Source: Pseudomonadota bacterium
GTDB lineage: Bacteria; Pseudomonadota; Alphaproteobacteria; Rhodospirillales; UBA2165
Reading direction: 5' to 3'
NCBI GenBank assembly: GCA_027592155.1
Contig: JAQCKY010000019.1
Span: forward strand, 1-11,835
Length of the DNA stretch: 11,835 nt
Shown: in pieces, positions 6,019-11,835 of the stretch
Layout: every line of letters starts with the position of its first letter
How positions within the stretch are numbered: position 1 is the first letter of the stretch
Made by a program: the position numbers and the translations under genes
Notes under the pieces: model-generated
The model's input: only the letters and a program-made list of their open reading frames with translations
Databases searched by the model: none
What the model was told of the DNA's origin: nothing

Positions 6019-6430
6019 CGACTGTTCTTAGCTTCTCCGACACAGAACTCCCCGCAATTTTCGAGAAACGGGAGATGATCTGCTGATGGTATTCGCGGAT
6101 CTCGGCCGCAGCGGTGGCGCGTATGTTCACCAATGTTCGGGCGCGCTCAACAAATGCTGGTCCGATGACGCAGACCTCGTCACCTGCGCGCACGCTAGGG
6201 CGTCACCCACCACGATGACGTCTCGTGGTAAAGTCGCGCCCAAACCCTTCCACGACCAACTTGCAGTTGGATCACTTCAAATACGATGACTGGCATAACC
6301 GAATGCAAGTGCATTCGATTATTCATGACTGTGTCGGAGTTGCCGCCTCGTCAAGGTGTCCTCCGCTCCAAGAATCCGTGAGGAACCTGGACGTGGACGT
6401 CTACGACGGATGAAGAGCAATCAGCGTGGA
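6019..6430. other. Gene-poor stretch, probably decayed sequence
   Basis: No intact gene is seen on either strand. On the minus strand one frame gives protein-like text broken by stops: LVVEGFGRDFTTRRHRGG ending at TGA 6203-6205, then RAGDEVCVIGPAFVERARTL from a GTG at 6193, running on out of frame over the oxidoreductase remnant. I do not recognise a family. Small perfect dyads are present: CCAACT-TGC-AGTTGG (6256-6270) and the palindrome at 6300-6317. Likely the scar of a deletion beside the truncated molybdopterin gene. Confidence 0.4.
6300..6317. promoter_or_regulatory. Perfect 8-bp dyad, possible operator
   Basis: CGAATGCA-AG-TGCATTCG, an 18-bp near-continuous palindrome. The 2-nt spacer is too short for a good RNA hairpin, so a binding site for a dimeric regulator is more likely than a terminator. 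No intact gene starts close by, and the controlled target is not evident. Confidence 0.3.
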
Positions 6431-7108
6431 TCAGTTAGCGCCGCAACATCGTTTGTACTTCTTACCACTTCCGCAGGGGCATGGATCGTTGCGCCCAACC
6501 TTCGTTCCAAATGCCCGGCTGTTGTCGTTGGCAATGCCTCTTCGGGCTTTCCAGAAATCATATATTTCCTTAATGACGTGAGGAATAGCGCCGGCGCTCT
6601 CTTCCATGATCGTCGCCATCTCTTCCGTTGTTCCATCAACCAGCGGCTTACCATCCTTGTCGTGCAGGAAGGCCATGATGGGTCCCATCAGATACGCCTC
6701 ATTTTCATCTTGGAGCAGTGGGTCCCAGGCATCTGGTCGTAACCCAAATGCATCCATGAAACCTTCAGCCCAATCGGCAGCAATTGTCACACCACCTGGT
6801 GCCGTTAAGAATATTGGTGCAAACGCATCCGGTTCTTCGTCCAACTGATGAATTATCTCATTGTATCTGGCAACAATGATGCCGACGATATGCTCGGCCT
6901 GTTCTTCATCTTCGAAGTTAGGCTCGTCTCCTTGCCAGATGATCGGCACCCATTCGCTTGGCATAATAAGTTCTGGACCAACGACAATTCCGGTGAGAAA
7001 GCCATCAAGGTCTGAAATCTGCATACAGTCATCGGGGGCGTCATTAGACATGAGAAACTCGTCCAATTCATCCAACAGTTCATCGGTGAATTTCGGAGGC
7101 TTCGCCAT
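6431..7108 (-). CDS. YecA/YgfB (UPF0149) family protein with SEC-C zinc motif
   Basis: A 225-residue acidic cytoplasmic protein. Residues ~5-185 form the all-helical UPF0149 domain (ISDLDGFLTGIVVGPELIMP near 31-50; WAEGFMDAFGLRPDAWDPL near 113-131). The C-terminus is a SEC-C motif, RNDPCPCGSGKKYKRCCG, with ligands Cys210, Cys212, Cys221 and Cys222, as at the end of SecA, which binds zinc and contacts ribosomes. YecA-type proteins have been linked to ribosome/SecA-associated roles, but the job of this one is unknown. ATG 7108 is the natural start; only a weak purine site (TAGAG) precedes it. Base composition is clearly more A+T-rich than the hydrolase, ligase or mnmA genes, and the gene sits between debris and a tRNA 3' end, so horizontal acquisition is possible. 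Confidence 0.92.
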   Translation of the reverse strand: MAKPPKFTDELLDELDEFLMSNDAPDDCMQISDLDGFLTGIVVGPELIMPSEWVPIIWQGDEPNFEDEEQAEHIVGIIVARYNEIIHQLDEEPDAFAPIFLTAPGGVTIAADWAEGFMDAFGLRPDAWDPLLQDENEAYLMGPIMAFLHDKDGKPLVDGTTEEMATIMEESAGAIPHVIKEIYDFWKARRGIANDNSRAFGTKVGRNDPCPCGSGKKYKRCCGAN

Positions 7109-7262
7109 GTTGACGCTCTACGGGAAATGGTACCGAGATGTAGCAGAATGCGAGAACGTGTGTCACCCGTGTTTGGCGGATTTCTGCCGATTTAAGTGGT
7201 TGCTCTATGGTTGCTCATCACAAAATTAGCCAACCACATACACGCTAACCTATTGAAATGAT

Positions 7263-7339
7263 TGGTAGCGGGAGAGGGACTCGAACCCCCGACACGCGGA
7301 TTATGATTCCGCTGCTCTAACCAGCTGAGCTACCCCGCC
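7263..7339 (-). tRNA. tRNA-Met (anticodon CAU), elongator type
   Basis: A 77-nt cloverleaf with encoded CCA (7263-7265). Read on the minus strand: acceptor GGCGGGG/TCCCGCT (G.U at both ends), D-arm GCTC/GAGC, anticodon stem GCGGA/TCCGC around loop ATCATAA (anticodon CAT), T-arm GGGGG-TTCGAGT-CCCTC, discriminator A. It lacks the C1-A72 mismatch and the three GC pairs of initiator tRNA, so it is elongator Met, or less likely the Ile2 tRNA whose CAU is modified to lysidine. A weak TTAGC/GCTAA hairpin followed by TTTT (about 7226-7249) may terminate it. Confidence 0.93.
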
Positions 7340-7384
7340 ACCGAGATCGCGATCCGGGCTCTATGTCCGGGTGCGAAGGCCCCG

Positions 7385-7413
7385 GATGTAATGCTAAGAC
7401 CATTGACTGTCAA
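7385..7413 (-). promoter_or_regulatory. Promoter of the tRNA-Met gene
   Basis: On the minus strand a perfect TTGACA (7408-7413) is followed by a 17-nt spacer and TACATC (7385-7390, 3/6). A G+C-rich discriminator comes next, as in stringently controlled stable-RNA promoters, leaving a ~40-nt leader before the tRNA. The leader holds TCCGGG/CCCGGA (7366-7371 with 7381-7386) and the palindrome GATCGCGATC (7345-7354). It begins 15 bp beyond the cupin stop codon. Confidence 0.55.
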
Positions 7414-7428
7414 GCGCATGAAAGCAGC

Positions 7429-8010
7429 TTAACTCTCAACCCCAGCCTCGAAACTGACGCCGATCTGCTTGAATTTATCCAGCACGTCGTCGCCGAATTT
7501 ATCGGCCAGCAATTTTGCTTCGACGGGCGGCATTTCGATGTCGTTGAAATCGTCCTCGCTGTCGCCGTTGATCCAGACCAAAAGCCGTGCGGTCTCATCG
7601 GTGACATTGGTGAAATCGCGCACCACGCCGGGCGGCACGGCGATCATGTCATATTGCTCTAGATAGATTTCGTTTTCACCCTCATCGCCCCAGCGAATGC
7701 GGAACCGCCCATCGAGACAGAAGAACGTCTCTCTGGTTTTGTGATGGGCATGGAGCAGCGGCCGATCGCCGGGCGGACATTCGGCGATGATGACACTCAT
7801 TTTATCCGGGGTTGTCACCGCCGGCTGCGCCGCCATCGGTCCGCCCTGGGATTCCGGCGACATGAGCAGGTAGAGCGTCTCCGCCGTCATCGTCTCATAG
7901 GCTTCCTTTGGAATGCCCGTCTCGGAATAAGAATTACTTTGCGGTTTCACGTCTTTGAAACGCGCGATCTGGCGCTCCATCTGTTCGGGGGTAATGGTTT
8001 TGGTCTTCAT
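7429..8010 (-). CDS. Single-domain cupin protein
   Basis: A 193-residue soluble protein with one cupin barrel at about 72-150. Motif 1 reads PPGDRPLLHAHHKTRETFF with His87, His89 and Glu94 as metal ligands and Gly101 closing it. Motif 2 is YDMIAVPPGVVRDFTNV, where the usual fourth ligand His is Arg131. Catalysis or metal binding may therefore be altered; a three-ligand site or a binding-only role is possible. Start ATG 8010 is chosen because a perfect GGAGG (8017-8021) lies 6 nt upstream; the in-frame ATG at 8043 has none. It follows mnmA by 51 bp on the same strand with no terminator visible between, so they probably share a transcript. No functional link to tRNA thiolation is known to me. 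Substrate unknown. Confidence 0.88.
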   Translation of the reverse strand: MKTKTITPEQMERQIARFKDVKPQSNSYSETGIPKEAYETMTAETLYLLMSPESQGGPMAAQPAVTTPDKMSVIIAECPPGDRPLLHAHHKTRETFFCLDGRFRIRWGDEGENEIYLEQYDMIAVPPGVVRDFTNVTDETARLLVWINGDSEDDFNDIEMPPVEAKLLADKFGDDVLDKFKQIGVSFEAGVES

Positions 8011-8016
8011 GGCAAT

Positions 8017-8021
8017 CCTCC
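8017..8021 (-). promoter_or_regulatory. Ribosome-binding site deciding the cupin start
   Basis: GGAGG on the minus strand, 6 nt before ATG 8010. It excludes the longer ORF start at 8043. Confidence 0.75.
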
Positions 8022-8061
8022 GCTGATATCCCTCGCCACTCATTCCTATGCCGCTAGGGCC

Positions 8062-9198
8062 CTATGCCGCCAGCGCTACCACCGGATTGCGCGCGATCCA
8101 GCCGCCGCCCATGACCCGCTCCCCATCATAGAACACGCAAGCCTGGCCCGGCGCAACCGCCCTGCCGGCTTCGTGCAGCCGCACTTCGGCGCCGCCGTCC
8201 TTGGTGCCATAGACGATCGCCGGCATGCGTTCCTGCAAAGACCGCAGCTTGACCGACAGCTCAATCCCCTCATCGCCGAGGGGGACGCTGCCGAGCCAAT
8301 TGAGGTCACGGACCGTCACCCGGTCTTCCATCAGCGCATCGTCGGGGCCGACAATCACGCGGCGGTTCTCAACGTCGAGCCGCACCACGTAAAACGGCCC
8401 GATGCCGCCGATATCGAGGCCTCGGCGCTGGCCAACCGTGTAATGAATGACGCCGTCATGGGTGCCCAGCACTCGGCCATCCAAATGTACGATCTCGCCC
8501 GGCTCCGCCGCGCCGGGGCGCAGCTTTTCGACCACCTCGGCATAATTGCCTTGCGGCACGAAACAGATATCCATGCTCTCGGCTTTTTCAGCCACGGAGA
8601 GACCCAGCCGCAAGGCATGAGCCCTGGTCTCCGCTTTGGTCATGCCCCCTAAGGGGAAGCGCACATAATCCAGCTGTTCTTGGGTGGTGGCGAACAGGAA
8701 ATAGCTCTGATCTTTATCTGGATCCACGGCGCAATGAAGTTCCGCACCGGTCTGCCCACCGATCCGCTGCACATAGTGACCGGTCGCCAGCGCATCGGCG
8801 CCGAGATCCTTGGCGCGCTTTACCAGATCGCGGAATTTGACTGTCTGATTGCATTTCACGCAAGGGATTGGCGTTTCACCGGCGAGATAGGTATCGGCAA
8901 AATCCTCCATCACGTCTTCCCGGAACCTGTCCTCGAAATCCAAAACGTAATGAGAAAATCCACGCTCATCGGCAACCCGGCGCGCATCGTGAATATCCTG
9001 ACCGGCGCAACAGCTTCCCGGTCGGGCCGTCGCGGCACCATAATCAAAAAGCTGCAGGGTGATCCCGATCACTTCATAGCCCTGCTCGGCCAGCAGTGCC
9101 GCGGTGACGGAACTGTCGACCCCACCGGACATGGCAACCACCACCCGAGTATCCGCCGGGGCCTTATGAAAGCCCAATGAGTTTGTCTCTATTGTCAT
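8062..9198 (-). CDS. mnmA: tRNA-specific 2-thiouridylase MnmA
   Basis: A 378-residue cytoplasmic enzyme that thiolates C2 of U34 in tRNA-Lys, -Glu and -Gln, using ATP and sulfur relayed as persulfide. The N-terminal PP-loop ATPase motif is SGGVDSS (24-30). The conserved Cys pair is Cys116 in CVKCN (nucleophile, matching E. coli Cys102) and Cys212 in MDICFVPQGNY (matching Cys199). ATGHYVQR (138-145) and VDPDKDQSYFLF (158-169) are family hallmarks. HYTVGQRRGL (252-261) and the C-terminal beta-barrel (about 285-375) complete the enzyme. Length is normal and nothing is missing. The ATG at 9198 has no ribosome-binding site, and a -10-like box lies only 8 nt upstream, so translation may be leaderless. 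The cupin gene lies downstream; the sulfatase is divergent across a 129-bp gap. Confidence 0.97.
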   Translation of the reverse strand: MTIETNSLGFHKAPADTRVVVAMSGGVDSSVTAALLAEQGYEVIGITLQLFDYGAATARPGSCCAGQDIHDARRVADERGFSHYVLDFEDRFREDVMEDFADTYLAGETPIPCVKCNQTVKFRDLVKRAKDLGADALATGHYVQRIGGQTGAELHCAVDPDKDQSYFLFATTQEQLDYVRFPLGGMTKAETRAHALRLGLSVAEKAESMDICFVPQGNYAEVVEKLRPGAAEPGEIVHLDGRVLGTHDGVIHYTVGQRRGLDIGGIGPFYVVRLDVENRRVIVGPDDALMEDRVTVRDLNWLGSVPLGDEGIELSVKLRSLQERMPAIVYGTKDGGAEVRLHEAGRAVAPGQACVFYDGERVMGGGWIARNPVVALAA

Positions 9199-9206
9199 AG
9201 CCGGGG

Positions 9207-9234
9207 ACTATACATTCAGACGGTTTTGGCGCAA
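9207..9234 (-). promoter_or_regulatory. Possible mnmA promoter giving a leaderless mRNA
   Basis: On the minus strand TATAGT (9207-9212, 5/6) is preceded after 16 nt by TTGCGC (9229-9234, 3/6). Only 8 nt separate TATAGT from the mnmA ATG, so transcription would begin at or within a base or two of the start codon. Confidence 0.35.
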
Positions 9235-9315
9235 GGCGGAACGACGTTGACGGCTGCGCGACGGATTGGGGACACGGTTGCGTTAGGATCATAGCTGGGA
9301 ACAAATATCAAAATC

Positions 9316-9320
9316 AGAGG
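9316..9320 (+). promoter_or_regulatory. Ribosome-binding site of the sulfatase gene
   Basis: AGAGG, 7 nt before ATG 9328. It fixes the start that gives a complete signal peptide. I find no convincing -35/-10 pair for this gene in the divergent gap. Confidence 0.6.
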
Positions 9321-9327
9321 CTTCACG

Positions 9328-10782
9328 ATGAAATTTCATTCACGCGCCCTGCTGGCAATTTTCCTTGGGTTGACGATAACCGGTGGAACCAACGTTTCCG
9401 CCCAGACGATGGACGCGGCGACTGTCGCCGAACGCGTTAACCAGCTCATGACCGCCGCAAAACAGATATCACCGCCCACCGGCAAACCGTCGAACGTGCT
9501 TCTGGTGATCGCCGACGATATGGGGGTCGAGGAATCCGGTTGTTACGGTGCCAGCAGCGCCGGCGATTTGGCGCCGATGCCGAACCTGTCTCATTTGTGC
9601 AAGAATGGTGTGGTCTTCGACAATCTGTGGTCGGCGCCGGTCTGCTCGCCGACCCGGGCGACCATCATGACCGGCCGTTACGGCTTCCGCACCGGGATCG
9701 GCGCGCCGATATCCCGCTCGGAAGACGGCGCACAGCTAAGCACCGACGAGTTCACCATCGCCAAGGCTCTCAATCAGAATCCCACCGCTTACGCCAAGGC
9801 GATCATCGGCAAGTGGCACATTAGCCGCGACGCCGGCGATCCCGCGCGCATGGGCTGGGATCACTACGCCGGACTGTTTACCGGCGGCACGAGGAGTTAT
9901 TTCTCCTGGCAAAAGACCGAGAAGGGCCAGACGACAACAAGCAACAAATACAGCACCACTGAATTCGTGGACGATGCGATCACCTGGGTTGGCCAACAGA
10001 AAGACAAGCCTTGGTTCCTGTGGCTCGCCTTCAACGCCCCCCACGCACCATTCCATGCGCCGCCCAAACATCTGCACAGTCAGAAGAATCTACCCGAGGA
10101 CGGCGGCCGGGATGCCTGGCCCGGCTACTACCGGGCGATGATCGAGGCAATGGATACCGAGTTCGGCAGACTTCTGCTTGCCCTGGGGCCGGAGACGGTC
10201 GCCAATACCAATATTATCTTCATCGGCGATAACGGTACACCGGGTCAGGTCGCCCAAGCACCGGTGCAACGCCGCCGCGCCAAAGGGTCACTCTACCAAG
10301 GCGGACTGAATGTGCCCTTCTATGTCGCGGGGCCCATCGTCAAAGACGGTAGCCGGCACAATGCAAGCCTGATCAATACAACGGACCTCTATGCCACGAT
10401 CCTGGAAATGACGGGGGTCAATCTCGCCAAGGCACTGCCGGAAGGGCTCAAACATGATTCCATAAGTTTTTTGCCGATCCTGCAGAACCAATCGACCAGG
10501 ACGAACCGGAAATGGGCCTATACGGAACAGTTCGGCCTCGACGCAGCGGGTAGCGGCAAAAAGGGAAGGAAGAAGAAAGGCGGCAGTGCCAACCGTGAAG
10601 GCCGCACGATCCGCGATGTCCGCTACAAGCTGATCGAGTTTAAAGGCGGGCGTACTGAGTTTTACGACGTGAAGGGTGATCCCCATGAGCGCCGCAACCT
10701 GCAGTCCAACACCCTGTCCGTGGCACAACGCCTAGCGTTTGAGCGGTTACGAGAAACGATGAAACAGCTTCATCAACAATAA
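9328..10782 (+). CDS. Exported sulfatase (arylsulfatase family, Cys-type)
   Basis: A 484-residue sulfatase. Residues 1-25 form a Sec signal peptide (basic MKFHSR, hydrophobic core, cleavage likely after VSA-25), so it acts in the periplasm or outside. The sulfatase signature CSPTRATIMTGRYGFRTG starts at Cys106, the residue oxidised to formylglycine, with Arg110. Metal-site residues: Asp63-Asp64 (IADDMG) and Asp301-Asn302 (FIGDNGTP). Other active-site candidates are Lys162/His164 (IGKWH), His239 (NAPHAPFH) and Lys319 (RAKGSLYQGG). Such enzymes hydrolyse sulfate esters of aromatics or glycans; the substrate is not readable. A Gly/Lys-rich insert at 408-423 (GSGKKGRKKKGGS) is unusual. Start ATG 9328 has AGAGG 7 nt upstream. 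No formylglycine-generating enzyme or sulfate transporter is in the window. Phosphonate monoester hydrolase relatives are a less likely alternative. Confidence 0.93.
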   Translation: MKFHSRALLAIFLGLTITGGTNVSAQTMDAATVAERVNQLMTAAKQISPPTGKPSNVLLVIADDMGVEESGCYGASSAGDLAPMPNLSHLCKNGVVFDNLWSAPVCSPTRATIMTGRYGFRTGIGAPISRSEDGAQLSTDEFTIAKALNQNPTAYAKAIIGKWHISRDAGDPARMGWDHYAGLFTGGTRSYFSWQKTEKGQTTTSNKYSTTEFVDDAITWVGQQKDKPWFLWLAFNAPHAPFHAPPKHLHSQKNLPEDGGRDAWPGYYRAMIEAMDTEFGRLLLALGPETVANTNIIFIGDNGTPGQVAQAPVQRRRAKGSLYQGGLNVPFYVAGPIVKDGSRHNASLINTTDLYATILEMTGVNLAKALPEGLKHDSISFLPILQNQSTRTNRKWAYTEQFGLDAAGSGKKGRKKKGGSANREGRTIRDVRYKLIEFKGGRTEFYDVKGDPHERRNLQSNTLSVAQRLAFERLRETMKQLHQQ

Positions 10783-10795
10783 AACTAGGGCGAGT

Positions 10796-11284
10796 TTAGT
10801 AGTCAGCGTCGCCGTCTAACGCGCCGCGAATTTTCAGGTCGCGAACAACGGAAAGGGTGGTTTCGAGGGCCTGGCGATATTGTCCGGTGATGGTATCGCA
10901 ATAGGCCGCCTCTTCCGTACTGCCCGACGGCAGACCATCGACGGTCAATTGAAATCGAAACCGGAGCGAAATATTACCGTCGTACATTTCAACGATTTCG
11001 TTGATGACCCGACCGTGAGCTTTCCCGTCAAGGCGCTCAAACACGACCCTTTCCATCGGCTCAAATCGGATGCGCTCGTGCAATGTCTCACCCCGGAGAT
11101 CGATTTCGCGAACAAATCCATCATCCTCGCGTGCTTGCACAACGCAGCGCGTTATGGCCGGCACAAAGGGAACGGCATCTTCTGCTTGCAGGACCAGCCC
11201 CTGCCAAACCTCGGCGAGGGACAGCGTCGGTTCACCAGGCGCGAGATCCTGGTTGACCATAATACTGTGCTCGACGTCGATCAT
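10796..11284 (-). CDS. AtaL-like / DUF1857 SRPBCC-fold protein
   Basis: A 162-residue soluble protein resembling the AtaL-like (DUF1857) group of START/SRPBCC ligand-binding folds: VEHSIMVN at the N-terminus, LSLAEVWQGLVLQAEDAVPF (about 21-40) followed by VPAITRC, RERI-like HERIRFEPMERVVFERLDG, and SLRFRFQLTV in the C-terminal sheet before the long final helix. The fold forms a hydrophobic pocket; members occur as stand-alone proteins of unknown ligand, some in secondary-metabolite clusters. An in-frame TTG at 11290 exists, but ATG 11284 with AAGG about 8 nt upstream is a better start. That ATG lies 2 nt after the stop of the TenA-family gene, so the two are almost certainly translationally coupled. 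Its 3' end is 13 bp from the convergent sulfatase stop, with no visible terminator between. Confidence 0.82.
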   Translation of the reverse strand: MIDVEHSIMVNQDLAPGEPTLSLAEVWQGLVLQAEDAVPFVPAITRCVVQAREDDGFVREIDLRGETLHERIRFEPMERVVFERLDGKAHGRVINEIVEMYDGNISLRFRFQLTVDGLPSGSTEEAAYCDTITGQYRQALETTLSVVRDLKIRGALDGDADY

Positions 11285-11286
11285 GA

Positions 11287-11835
11287 TCAAACCTTAGCCG
11301 CATCGAGCCCCATCTGCCAGAAGGCAGATTCCAGGCGGGTCGCCTCTCCAAAGGTCTTGGCAAGGGCATCGAACCGTGCGGCCCCGCCCCGCGTCTCCAT
11401 CAAGCGGTCGAGCTGTGCGCATTCCTCCGCAACCGCCGTCCGATACTCCTCGGACAGGTACATATCGATCCACGCTTGATAAGGATTGGCATCCGTCATT
11501 GTCGCCGGATCTTCGCGGATCGCCATGGCGATCTCGCCATAGCCGACGATACAAGGCGCCAAGGCAACATGCAGGTCCAGCAGGTCGCCGGCCATGCCGC
11601 GCTCCAGCACATAACGAGTATAAGCCATGCATTCGGGTGCTTCGGGCTCGCGCGCCAAGGCCGTCTCATCGATCCCCCATCCGGCGCAAAACTCGATATG
11701 GAGGGTCATTTCCAGGTCAATAATCGCCGAGAGCCCGGCTGCGGCTTGGCGGATGTCGGACAACGTTTCCGATTTGTAGGCCGCCAAGGCATATGCCCGG
11801 GCGAAATGGATCAGGAACAAATAGTCCTGTTTGAG
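11287..11835 (-). CDS. TenA-family protein (thiaminase II-like), 5' end missing
   Basis: The last 182 codons of a heme-oxygenase-fold TenA protein; the frame runs off the window edge, probably losing about 40 residues. Visible marks: KQDYLFLIHFARAYALA at the edge (the Asp of QDY fits the substrate-binding Asp of TenA), LAPCIVGYGEIA with the catalytic Cys and the Tyr four residues on, and the closing ESAFWQMGLDAAKV with the conserved Glu and FW. TenA hydrolyses aminopyrimidine from degraded thiamin for vitamin B1 salvage. The residue three after that Asp is Phe where many TenA proteins have Tyr, so activity may differ; other TenA-like paralogues have unrelated roles. No thiamin genes or TPP riboswitch are in the window. 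It forms an operon with the downstream AtaL-like gene. Confidence 0.87.
   Translation of the reverse strand, partial: LKQDYLFLIHFARAYALAAYKSETLSDIRQAAAGLSAIIDLEMTLHIEFCAGWGIDETALAREPEAPECMAYTRYVLERGMAGDLLDLHVALAPCIVGYGEIAMAIREDPATMTDANPYQAWIDMYLSEEYRTAVAEECAQLDRLMETRGGAARFDALAKTFGEATRLESAFWQMGLDAAKV

Noticed and set aside
7741..8652. 303-residue plus-strand ORF at 7741-8652, and other long antisense ORFs over mnmA, the ligase and the MFS gene
   Set aside because: They lie opposite well-supported genes, show His/Arg/Pro-rich shadow composition typical of GC-rich DNA, and match no family I recognise.

Overview
The window looks like chromosome from a high-GC alphaproteobacterium (Rhodospirillales-like is my guess). 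Support: a tRNA-Met(CAU) of the form I associate with that class, an alphaproteobacterial-style MnmA, a DUF2161 nuclease-fold protein, and two families of GC-rich intergenic palindromes typical of such genomes. No species can be named from the sequence. Most genes are high in GC, but the stretch from about 5353 to 7262 is visibly richer in A+T.

Left part, 1-5352. The tail of an unidentified plus-strand gene (ends at 145) overlaps a minus-strand DUF2161 PD-(D/E)XK protein. Then come three large plus-strand metabolic genes: an alpha/beta hydrolase with an Asp nucleophile (996-1889), a class I adenylate-forming acyl-CoA ligase (1974-3500) and an MFS exporter (4084-5352). The hydrolase ends inside a pair of inverted 'HPELVEG'-type palindromes. 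Between ligase and transporter sits a small frameshifted DUF559 (Vsr-like endonuclease fold) gene, bracketed by two ~85-bp direct repeats about 90% identical to each other. Each repeat is itself a palindrome with ~21-bp inverted ends. This resembles a mobile repeat-nuclease-repeat unit and is the most interesting structure here.

Middle, 5353-7262. Two perfect inverted repeats (probable terminators for minus-strand transcription) precede the C-terminal molybdopterin-dinucleotide-binding part of an oxidoreductase that has lost the rest of its gene. About 400 bp of apparently decayed sequence follows, then an intact YecA/UPF0149 protein with a SEC-C zinc motif. This A+T-richer block lies immediately beyond the 3' end of the tRNA gene, the position where islands often enter.

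Right part, 7263-11835. Minus-strand tRNA-Met has a recognisable promoter. Upstream of it lie a one-domain cupin and mnmA (tRNA 2-thiouridylase), 51 bp apart and probably co-transcribed. Divergently lies an exported sulfatase with the Cys-type formylglycine motif. Convergent to the sulfatase is a tightly coupled minus-strand pair: a TenA-family protein (5' end outside the window) and an AtaL-like/DUF1857 SRPBCC protein.

Most genes are ordinary accessory or housekeeping metabolism. The parts not explained by single-gene annotation are the DUF559 repeat unit, the repeat-derived C-terminus of the hydrolase and the gene debris beside the tRNA.
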